Made by a program: the position numbers and the translations under genes. Source: JAENVU01 sp963756815 (GTDB lineage: Bacteria; Actinomycetota; Acidimicrobiia; IMCC26256; JAENVU01). From it: a stretch of DNA of 64,000 bases. Below are positions 25,138 through 32,015 of the stretch, piece by piece. Under the pieces are notes generated by a model. That model had not been told where the DNA came from, searched no databases, and saw only the letters and a list, made by a program, of their open reading frames with translations. Position 1 is the first letter of the stretch. Every line of letters begins with the position of its first letter. Location: NCBI GenBank assembly GCA_963756815.1, contig CAVWPR010000002.1:124001-188000 (forward strand), given 5' to 3'.

Positions 25138-26565
25138 ATGATGAGGGGAATCGTCAGCGCTGCGGGCTACCTGCCCTTCCGTCGGCTGCAACGCGCCGAC
25201 ATCACGGCCACCTTCGGTACCGGTGGCGGCAAGGGCACGCGCACGGTCGCGTCCTACGACGAGGACACCACGACCATGGGCGTGGAGGCGGCCCGGCTCG
25301 CGTTGCGCAGCGCCGGCGCGCCGGCCGTGGACGCAGTGTGGTTCGCCACCGCGGACCCCGCCTATCTCGACAAGACGAACGCAACCGCGATCCACGCCGC
25401 GCTGCGCCTCGACGGCGACGGCACCGCGCTCGACCTCGGCGGCGCGGTCCGCTCCGGCATCGGCGCGCTCCGCATCGCGCTCGACGGCACCGGCACGACC
25501 CTCGTGGTGAGCAGCGACATCCGTACCGGGCTGCCCACCAGCCCCGACGAAGCCGCAGGCGGCGACGCCGCCGCCGCCGTCGTCGTCGGCGACGGGACGA
25601 CCGGACCGGTGATCGCCGAGTTCCTGGGCGGGGGCGCCGCCACCGACGAGTTCCTCGACCGGTGGCGCACCCCAGGTGACCGCCGCCCCCGGGTGTGGGA
25701 GGAGCGCTTCGGCGAGACGAAGTACGTACCCCTCGGTGAGCAGGCGTGGAACGCGGCGCTGAAGCAGGCGGCGCTCGAGCCGAGTGCGGTCGACCACGTG
25801 GCCGTCACCGGGATGCACGCCCGCGCCGTCACCTCGCTCACGAAGCGGCTGGGGATCAACGACGGCGCCCTCGCGGCCAACCACTCGGCCACGGTCGGGA
25901 ACCCGGGAACCGCGCAGGCGGGCCTGCTTCTCGCATCCGTGCTGGAGACCGCGGCGCCGGGCGCGCTCGTGGCGTTGGTCTCGCTGGCCGACGGTGCCGA
26001 CGTGCTCGTGTTCCGCGTCACCGACGCGATCACCGGGTTCCGCGCCGCCCGGACCGTGGCCGCGCAGATCGCCGGCGGCGCCGACCTCCCGTACGGCACG
26101 TTCCTCTCGTGGCGGGGCATGGTCACCGTCGAGCCGCCGCGTCGGCCCGAGCCGGCCCGGGTGTCCGCGTCGGCGGCCGGTCGGTCGGAGGACTGGAAGT
26201 TCGGGTTCGTCGGCTCGCGCGACCGCTCGACGGGCGCGCTGCACCTCCCGCCGGCACGCGTCGGCGCGAGCGGCGTGCTCGACGACATGGAGCCGGCACC
26301 GATGGCCGACACCGAGGGCACCATCGTCACGTTCACGATCGACAAGCTGGCGTACTCGCCGAGCCCTCCCATCGTGTTCGCCGTCGTCGACTTCGACGGC
26401 GGCGGCCGTTTCCCGGTGGAGTTGACCGACGTCGACGCCGCCGACGTGAGGATCGGCGACCGGGTGGAGATGACGTTCCGGCGGCTCTTCACCGCCGACG
26501 GGATCCACGACTACTTCTGGAAGGCCCGCCCGGTGCGCGGGACCGCCGCAGCGAGGGAGAGCTAG
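25138..26565 (+). CDS. HMG-CoA synthase-like protein fused to DUF35 (OB-fold), Zn ribbon lost
   Basis: A 475-residue protein. Residues 1-310 match the thiolase-fold HMG-CoA synthase/KAS III group (GIVSAAGYLPFRRLQRADI, YDEDTTTMGVEAARLAL, NHSATVGNPGTAQAGLLL). Residues 320-475 are a DUF35 domain (YGTFLSWRGMV; GTIVTFTIDKLAYSPSPPIV). The site where HMGS has its nucleophilic Cys reads LDLGGAVRSGIGAL, without Cys, and the zinc-ribbon position (FGFVGSRDRSTGALHLPPA) has no cysteines. The next base begins a thiolase gene. Thiolase, HMGS and DUF35 form one complex in archaea, so a similar complex with changed chemistry is likely. Confidence 0.88.
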   Translation: MMRGIVSAAGYLPFRRLQRADITATFGTGGGKGTRTVASYDEDTTTMGVEAARLALRSAGAPAVDAVWFATADPAYLDKTNATAIHAALRLDGDGTALDLGGAVRSGIGALRIALDGTGTTLVVSSDIRTGLPTSPDEAAGGDAAAAVVVGDGTTGPVIAEFLGGGAATDEFLDRWRTPGDRRPRVWEERFGETKYVPLGEQAWNAALKQAALEPSAVDHVAVTGMHARAVTSLTKRLGINDGALAANHSATVGNPGTAQAGLLLASVLETAAPGALVALVSLADGADVLVFRVTDAITGFRAARTVAAQIAGGADLPYGTFLSWRGMVTVEPPRRPEPARVSASAAGRSEDWKFGFVGSRDRSTGALHLPPARVGASGVLDDMEPAPMADTEGTIVTFTIDKLAYSPSPPIVFAVVDFDGGGRFPVELTDVDAADVRIGDRVEMTFRRLFTADGIHDYFWKARPVRGTAAARES

Positions 26566-27756
26566 ATGTCGTCACACGGGATCAAGGACCGCGTCGCGAT
26601 CGTCGGGATGGGGTGCACCGCGTTCGGCGAGCGGTTCGACACCGGCCTCGACGACCTACTGGTGGACGCCACCGAGCAGGCGTTCACCGCGGCCGGCACC
26701 GACAAGGACGCGGTCGACGCGTACTGGTTCGGCACCGCGCAGAGCGGCATGAGCGGCATCACCCTCGCCCGGCCGCTGCAGCTGGTCGACAAGCCGGTGA
26801 CACGCGTCGAGAACTTCTGCGCGACCGGATCCGAGGCGCTGCGCCAGGCGGCGTACGCGGTCGCCTCGGGGGCCTACGACATCGCGATGGCGGTGGGGGC
26901 CGAGAAGGTGAAGGACAGCGGCTACGCGGGGCTCAACGCGTTCCCGGTGCCCAACGACGGCACCGCCCGCACGCTCACCGCGGCGGCGATGTTCAGCATG
27001 GTGGCGCCGGCCTACGCCAAGAAGTACGGCGTCGACGACGACGAGCTCACGCAGGTGCTGGCGCGGATCGCGTGGAAGAACCACGCCAACGGCGCCAAGA
27101 ACCCGCGGGCGCAGTTCCGGCGCGAGATGAGCATGGAGCAGATCTGCAACTCGCCGCGCGTGGCCGGCGCGCTCGGCATCCTCGACTGTGCGGGTGTGGC
27201 CGACGGCGCCGCGGCCGCGATCGTCGTACGGGCCGAGGACGCGCACCGATACACCGAGCGCCCGCTGTACGTGAAGGCATTGTCGTTCGTGGCCGGCAAC
27301 GGTGCCGGGCTCACCGATCCCGACTACGACTACACGCACTTCCCCGAGGTCGAGGCCAGCGTGCGGGACGCGTACGCACAGGCGGGGATCACCGACCCCC
27401 GGCACGAGCTCGCGATGGCCGAGGTGCACGACTGCTTCACCCCGACCGAGCTCGTGCTCATGGAGGACCTCGGGTTCGCCGAGCGCGGCACCGCGTGGAA
27501 GGAGATCCTCGCCGGGACGTTCGACCTCGACGGCGAGCTGCCGGTCAACCCCGACGGCGGCCTGAAGAGCTTCGGCCACCCGGTCGGCGCCTCAGGGCTG
27601 CGGATGCTGTTCGAGTGCTGGCTCCAGCTCCGCGGCGATGCTCCGGAGGCACGGCGCATCGGGAACGACCGTCCGTTGGCGCTGACGCACAACCTCGGCG
27701 GCTACCCCGGCGAGATGGTCTCGTTCGTCTCGATCGTGGGTCGCGAACCGTCGTAG
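26566..27756 (+). CDS. SCP2-type thiolase (acetyl-CoA acetyltransferase-like)
   Basis: A 396-residue thiolase-superfamily enzyme. The nucleophilic Cys is present in ENFCATGSEALRQAAYAVASG. Later loops are AEVHDCFTPTELVLMEDLG and GGLKSFGHPVGASGLRM with the catalytic His. The last loop, LTHNLGGYPGEM, lacks the second Cys of biosynthetic thiolases, as in SCP2-thiolases. It abuts the HMGS-like/DUF35 gene with no spacer (TAG then ATG), so the products likely form a complex that cleaves or forms a branched beta-ketoacyl-CoA. Confidence 0.92.
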   Translation: MSSHGIKDRVAIVGMGCTAFGERFDTGLDDLLVDATEQAFTAAGTDKDAVDAYWFGTAQSGMSGITLARPLQLVDKPVTRVENFCATGSEALRQAAYAVASGAYDIAMAVGAEKVKDSGYAGLNAFPVPNDGTARTLTAAAMFSMVAPAYAKKYGVDDDELTQVLARIAWKNHANGAKNPRAQFRREMSMEQICNSPRVAGALGILDCAGVADGAAAAIVVRAEDAHRYTERPLYVKALSFVAGNGAGLTDPDYDYTHFPEVEASVRDAYAQAGITDPRHELAMAEVHDCFTPTELVLMEDLGFAERGTAWKEILAGTFDLDGELPVNPDGGLKSFGHPVGASGLRMLFECWLQLRGDAPEARRIGNDRPLALTHNLGGYPGEMVSFVSIVGREPS

Positions 27757-27769
27757 CGGTCCGCCGCCG

Positions 27770-28513
27770 CTAGGCGAGGACGAGCGCGTACACGATGACC
27801 ACGAAGGCGGCGTAGAGGAAGCCGGTGATCAACGTGTTCTTGTGGGTGTCGAAGACGACGTTCGTGCCACCCGGCTTGAGCCCGCCGATCACGCCGAGCG
27901 CGTTCAGCTCGAAGAGGATCCACACCACGAGCATGATCAGCCAGTAGACCGCGCGGTGGCTCCCGGTGACGACCGGCGCGTCGTACGGGAAGTGGCTCGT
28001 GCCGATCATGAAGACGAGCATCGGCAGCGAGAAGATCGTGTTCATCCGGGACGCGAGCAGCGCGCGTCGACCGGCTTCGGCGGCGGCCGGGTCCGCCTCT
28101 CCGCCGGCCTGCACGTTGCGGGCGTTGGCGATCACGACCTTCTGGTTGCGCCAGATGATCCCCCACACGTTCACGAACATCGTCAGCGCGAGCAGGATGC
28201 CGACGGCGATCGCCATCCCGGGCGCCGACTTGAAGTACTCCATCTTGTTCAGCTGCTCCTGGAACCCCAGGATCAGCAGACCGGTCACGACGGTGGCGAG
28301 CGCCGCCCACCGGAACCACCAGAGCGCACGGCTCGCGAGCTTGTCGATCGCGTTGTTGCGGGCCGCGGCCTCCATCTCGCCGAACGCCGGGACCTGCACG
28401 AAGTTGAAGTAGTAGAGCAGGCCGATCCAGGTGATACCGACGACGACGTGCGACCAGCGCGACAGATATGCGAATCCCGCCTTGGAGAAGATGTCGAGCG
28501 CGGCGCCGAGCAT
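27770..28513 (-). CDS. PuuD-like integral membrane protein (urate hydroxylase family)
   Basis: A 247-residue membrane protein with about seven hydrophobic helices. YLSRWSHVVVGITWIGLLYY, FNFVQVPAFGEME and NVWGIIWRNQK are typical of the membrane domain of PuuD-type urate oxidases; the fused cytochrome c domain of proteobacterial PuuD is absent. The His in the first helix could bind haem. A role in urate oxidation is uncertain, since no purine genes are near. The Met at 28513 (MLGAALDIFSKAG) follows AGGAGG, so I prefer it to the upstream Met at 28561. Convergent with the thiolase gene. Confidence 0.82.
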   Translation of the reverse strand: MLGAALDIFSKAGFAYLSRWSHVVVGITWIGLLYYFNFVQVPAFGEMEAAARNNAIDKLASRALWWFRWAALATVVTGLLILGFQEQLNKMEYFKSAPGMAIAVGILLALTMFVNVWGIIWRNQKVVIANARNVQAGGEADPAAAEAGRRALLASRMNTIFSLPMLVFMIGTSHFPYDAPVVTGSHRAVYWLIMLVVWILFELNALGVIGGLKPGGTNVVFDTHKNTLITGFLYAAFVVIVYALVLA

Positions 28514-28600
28514 CGTGGCGGCCTCCTGGGTCGAGGGGTTGGGGCCGCGGGAACGTAGCACCGGGCTCCGCCGACGTGACGGACTCGTGAACGGCGACGT

Positions 28601-29155
28601 TCAGACGCGTGCGTCGGACTGGCCCGAGCGGCCGAGCTCGACCAGCTCGAGCCCACCGCGATCGTCGAGGTCGACGATCGTCTGCGAGCAGTGCGCCGGC
28701 GCGAAGCACACGACACGGTCGTCGTCGGTCGCGGCCGCCACCACTGCGTTGATCGCGAGGAAGTGTGTGACGACGACCGTGTCGGCACGAAGCGCACGAA
28801 TCGCCCCGAGGACACGCGCGCGGAACGGCGCCATCACCGCGGGGTGGTCGGCGCCGCGACCGGACATCAGGGTGCGCAACCAGGTGGCGTGATCCGGGCG
28901 CGCGTCGACGGGCGCGGCGAGCTCCCCCACGCCGGGCTCGATCACGGGCTCGACGGTCCACCGTGCGAGGAGCGGCGCCGCGGTCTCGCGCGTGCGGCGC
29001 AACGGGGACACCACCACCGGGAGCGGACCGAGCGGCGCGAGCCGATCGGCGACGGCCTCGGCCTGTTCGCACCCGAGCGCGTCGAGCCCGGGATCCGGAT
29101 CCCGTCCCCAGGTGCCTTCCGGCCGGCCGTGCCGGACGAGCACGAGGCGCGTCAC
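28601..29155 (-). CDS. Histidine phosphatase family protein
   Basis: A 184-residue phosphoglycerate-mutase-like phosphatase. The phosphohistidine motif LVLVRHGRPEG lies at residues 4-14, SPLRRTRETAAPLL carries the second Arg, and VVVTHFLAINAVV supplies the second His. The GTG at 29155 puts the RHG motif at the usual place. Its start lies at the edge of a 92-bp tandem repeat, so its promoter region is repeat-derived. Substrate unknown; sugar phosphate or nucleotide are options. Confidence 0.9.
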   Translation of the reverse strand: MTRLVLVRHGRPEGTWGRDPDPGLDALGCEQAEAVADRLAPLGPLPVVVSPLRRTRETAAPLLARWTVEPVIEPGVGELAAPVDARPDHATWLRTLMSGRGADHPAVMAPFRARVLGAIRALRADTVVVTHFLAINAVVAAATDDDRVVCFAPAHCSQTIVDLDDRGGLELVELGRSGQSDARV

Positions 29156-29440
29156 GACGAAGCGAGGCCGCACGAGGACGCGCGCCGATCCGGTTCCGGC
29201 CGAGCGGGGCCCGAGCGGCCTGCGCCGCAGGCAGCGCAGCGAGCACGCAGGATCACGACGAAGCGAGGCCGCACGAGGACGCGCGCCGATCCGGTTCCGG
29301 CCGAGCGGGGCCCGAGCGGCCTGCGCCGCAGGCGCGAGAGCGGATCACGACGAAGCGAGGCCGCACGAGGACGCACGCCGATCCGGTTCCGGCCGAGCGG
29401 GGCCCGAGCGGCCTGCGCCGCAGGCGCGAGAGCGGATCAC
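29152..29440. repeat. Three-copy tandem repeat (92-bp unit)
   Basis: Copies start at 29152, 29253 and 29345 (TCACGACGAAGCGAGGCCGC). A fourth partial copy begins at 29437, at the end of the redoxin gene. Copies 2 and 3 are 92 bp apart and nearly identical; copy 1 is 101 bp because its 3' part differs. Each has CCGATCCGGTTCCGG, then CGAGCGGGGCCCGAGCGGCC, then TGCGCCGCAGGC, an imperfect palindrome. The array fills the whole space between the phosphatase and redoxin genes. Possible roles: transcription termination, protein binding or a miniature repeat element; none is shown. Confidence 0.8.
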
Positions 29441-30483
29441 GAGGGCGCGTCGGGGTCGGCGGATCCGTACCCGGGCTGGCCGGCGGCGGCCCACTCGCCC
29501 ATGAACGCGAAGAACTTCTCACCGAAGGGATCGTCGCCGCGCAACGGCAGGGTGCCCCGCCGGATGGTCCAGTCCATGGGCGCGAGCTCGGTGGCGCGGG
29601 CGAAATGCGGCTCCGCCGCGTCGGCATGCCCTTCACGGGTGAGGTACGCCCCGACGCGGCGCTCGAGGCGGGCGAGCTGCTCGTCGTCGGTCGGGAGCAT
29701 CACCTCCTCGTGCCCGCTCGGCGGCGGGAGCACACCGGTGGCGACCCACGCCCGGAGCTGGTCGTGGTGCACCGACGAGTCGATGTTGGTGAAGTCCTTG
29801 AACAGGTCGTCACCGGGTGCGATCACCGGCGCGCGCGCGATGCGGTCGTCCTCGTCGATCCAGATCACGGTCGGCACGTTGTAGATGCCGTAGAGCTCAC
29901 CGAGCAGCAGCTCGCGGTCCAGCAGCATCGGGAACGTGGGGCGAGGGTCCGCGGCCTCGACCCACTCGATCGCCGCCGCGACCGAGTCGTCGAAGGCGAC
30001 GCCCACGATCGCGAGCCCCTGGGGGCCGAGCTCCTCACTCAGACGCTGCCAGACCGGCAGGTCGTAGCGGCAGCCTCACCAGGAGGACCACGCGAGCAGC
30101 AGCTTCTTGCGCCGCCCGAGCGACGAGAAGGTGAACGCGCCGCCCTCGAGCTGCGGGAGCGTGAAATCGGGCGCGACACCGGCCTCGATCGGACCCCGCC
30201 GCTCGGCCGACCGCTCCCCCAGCGCGACGATCCCGTGCGCGGCGTCGACCACGACCGGCCGCGCCAGCGCGGCGGCGAAGCGCGCCGCGTCGACGGCACC
30301 GTCGACCACGAGCGCGTCGTCACGGACCGGCACGCACATCTCGTCGCGACACAGACCCTCCGGCTTGAGCGCCCAACCGGTGAGCCCGCCGAGCGCCTCG
30401 GCGTCGAGCAGCACCCGATCACCGTCGACCCGTCCGGGCGCCGGACGGGCGCCGTGCTCGGCATCGATGAAGGTCAGCGTCAC
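29437..30483 (-). CDS. Thioredoxin-fold (redoxin) protein with in-frame TGA: candidate selenoprotein
   Basis: Thiol-redox protein, 348 residues if the TGA at 30078-30076 is read as selenocysteine (residue 136). Residues 1-110 are a family-specific N-terminal part (GLCRDEMCVPV). A redoxin domain starts at APDFTLPQLEGGAFTFSSL and continues KLLLAWSSW-[TGA]-GCRYDLPVWQRL. Other family members have Cys there (WCGCRYDLP), so the TGA falls exactly on the redox-active residue. The frame is the same on both sides, with FPMLLD, YNVPTVIWIDEDD (cis-Pro) and a helical C-terminus after it. A hairpin fitting a bacterial SECIS follows the TGA. A TGC-to-TGA sequencing substitution is the main alternative. The GTG at 30483 is the start. 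Confidence 0.75.
30045..30074 (-). promoter_or_regulatory. SECIS-like hairpin directly after the in-frame TGA
   Basis: Starting one base after the TGA on the minus strand: lower stem GCTGCC (30074-30069) with GGCAGC (30050-30045), an asymmetric internal loop, then upper stem GACC (30063-30060) with GGTC (30055-30052) closing the loop TGCC (30059-30056). The apical loop is 16 nt after the TGA and has G at its second position. Distance, 4-bp upper stem and loop G agree with the published model of bacterial SECIS elements as I know it. Folding was done by eye. Confidence 0.5.
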
Positions 30484-30517
30484 GACGCGCACACTACGGG
30501 CGTCGCGACACTCCCCT

Positions 30518-30566
30518 TGCCACCGTGGCCGGCGGATGGTAACGTACAACCGAATGGTTGTACGTT
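30518..30566 (+). promoter_or_regulatory. Promoter and ArsR operator overlapping the arsR-like start codon
   Basis: Perfect inverted repeat AACGTACAACC-GAAT-GGTTGTACGTT at 30541-30566. The ATG of the ArsR-family gene (30554) lies in its centre. Upstream TTGCCA (30518) and TAACGT (30540) are a plausible -35/-10 pair with 16 bp between, which would start transcription within a base or two of the ATG. This suggests a leaderless message and autorepression by the encoded protein. Confidence 0.55.
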
Positions 30567-30925
30567 CACTCGAGCCTGCCGCCGCCGACCGGGCGTTCCA
30601 CGCCCTGGCCGACCGCACCCGTCGCGACATCGTGCGGCGGACGCTCGCCGCCGAGCTGTCGGTGTCGACGATCGCGGACGAGTACCCGATGAGCTTCGCC
30701 GCCGTGCAGAAGCACGTGGCGGTGCTCACGCGGGCCGGGCTGGTGGTGAAGCGCAAGCAGGGCCGCGAGCAGCTCGTACGGGCCGAGCCCGGCGCGCTCC
30801 ATCGGGCCGGCGCGCTGCTCGCCGAGCTCGAATCGCGGTGGCACGACCGCGTCGACCGCATGGACCACCTGCTCCGCACGGAGCGACCCGCCGGCCGGCC
30901 CTCGCCCCGCAGGAGGTCACGATGA
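30554..30925 (+). CDS. ArsR family winged-helix transcriptional regulator
   Basis: A 123-residue ArsR-type repressor of the SRPBCC-associated subfamily. ADRAFHALADRTRRDIVRRTL is the conserved first helix block, MSFAAVQKHVAVLTRAGLVVK the recognition helix, and KRKQGREQLVRAEP the wing. No metal-binding cysteines. The ATG at 30554 sits in the centre of a perfect palindrome; an in-frame ATG at 30536 is also possible. It overlaps the next gene (ATGA) and is followed by an SRPBCC protein gene, a standard operon for this subfamily. Confidence 0.9.
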   Translation: MVVRSLEPAAADRAFHALADRTRRDIVRRTLAAELSVSTIADEYPMSFAAVQKHVAVLTRAGLVVKRKQGREQLVRAEPGALHRAGALLAELESRWHDRVDRMDHLLRTERPAGRPSPRRRSR

Positions 30926-31458
30926 CACCGCAGGCCCGCAACCTGGCCGACCTCTCCGGCACCCCGCTCCTCGACTGGGAGCGCATCGACGCCCGCCTCG
31001 CTCGGGGTGTGACCCAGGCACCCGGCACCGGTGGCCCGAACCGTCACACGTGTTGGCTCGCGACCGTCGATCCCGACGGTCGCCCGCACGTCACGGGCAT
31101 CGGCGCACTGTGGGCCCACGGGTGCTTCTGGTTCGAGACCGGGCGCCAGACGCGCAAGGGCCGGAACGTCGCCCGCGACCCGCGCTGCACGCTCAGCGTC
31201 GCCACCGAGGAATTCGACCTCGTCGTCGAGGGCGACGCCGAGATGGTCACCGACCCGGAGCTCGTCGCCGAGATGGCCGACCGCTGGGCGGCCGGTGGCT
31301 GGCCCGCGCGCGTCGACGACAGCGGCATCGCGCTCACCGCCGAGTTCAGCGCCCCGTCGGCCGGGCCGCCGCCGTGGCACGTGTACCGCATCACTCCCCG
31401 CCGGGCGACCGGTCTGTTGACCGTCGAGCCGGGCGGGGCCACCCGCTGGCGCTTCTGA
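30922..31458 (+). CDS. Pyridoxamine 5'-phosphate oxidase / flavin-split-barrel family protein
   Basis: A 178-residue split-barrel protein. The FMN or F420 binding strands appear as RHTCWLATVDPDGRPHVTGIG and CFWFETGRQTRKGRNVARDP, followed by CTLSVATEEFDLVVEGDAEMV. Actinobacterial members often bind F420 and act as deazaflavin-dependent reductases. The ATG follows AGGAGG and overlaps the ArsR stop, so the two are translationally coupled. Regulated with the ArsR protein at the palindrome upstream (inference). Confidence 0.9.
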   Translation: MTPQARNLADLSGTPLLDWERIDARLARGVTQAPGTGGPNRHTCWLATVDPDGRPHVTGIGALWAHGCFWFETGRQTRKGRNVARDPRCTLSVATEEFDLVVEGDAEMVTDPELVAEMADRWAAGGWPARVDDSGIALTAEFSAPSAGPPPWHVYRITPRRATGLLTVEPGGATRWRF

Positions 31459-31481
31459 CCCCCCCCGACAAGGAGACCTCC

Positions 31482-31973
31482 GTGACCGTCATCTCGTCCG
31501 AGCGCGACACCGAGGCGCGCACGCTCACCATCACCGCCGAGTTCGACGCGGACCGCGAGCGGGTGTGGCAGCTCTGGGCCGACCCACGGCAGCTCGAGCG
31601 CTGGTGGGGACCGCCGACCTACCCCGCCACCGTGGAGAACCACGACCTCACGCCCGGCGGGACGGTCACCTACTTCATGACCGGCCCCGAGGGTGACCGC
31701 CACGGCGGCTTCTGGCGCATCGTGGCGGCCGACCCGCCGACCTCGCTCGAGTTCGAGGACGGCTTCGCCGACGAGTCGGGCACCCCGAACGCGGCGATGC
31801 CCGTGAGCCGCATCGAGGTGACGCTGGCCGAGGCCACCGCCGGTGCCACCACGATGACGATCGCGACGAAGTTCGCTTCGAGCGAGGACATGGAGCGACT
31901 CATCGAGATGGGCATGCAGGAGGGCATGACGCAGGCGCTCGGCCAGACCGACGCCATCCTGGCGGGGGCCTGA
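31482..31973 (+). CDS. SRPBCC (AHSA1-like) domain protein
   Basis: START/AHSA1-like ligand-binding protein of 163 residues. LTITAEFDADRERVWQLWAD, QLERWWGPPTYPATVENHDL and GGTVTYFMTGPEGDRHGGFW are the standard helix-grip blocks, with a C-terminal helix ending GMTQALGQTDAILA. The ligand is unknown. The GTG follows AAGGAGACCTCC, 23 bp after the flavin-fold gene, third gene of the ArsR operon. Such proteins are typically repressed by the paired ArsR regulator. Confidence 0.9.
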   Translation: MTVISSERDTEARTLTITAEFDADRERVWQLWADPRQLERWWGPPTYPATVENHDLTPGGTVTYFMTGPEGDRHGGFWRIVAADPPTSLEFEDGFADESGTPNAAMPVSRIEVTLAEATAGATTMTIATKFASSEDMERLIEMGMQEGMTQALGQTDAILAGA

Positions 31974-32015
31974 CGGCCGAGCGGAGCCGCGGACCCGCTG
32001 CTTAGGCTCCGCGCG

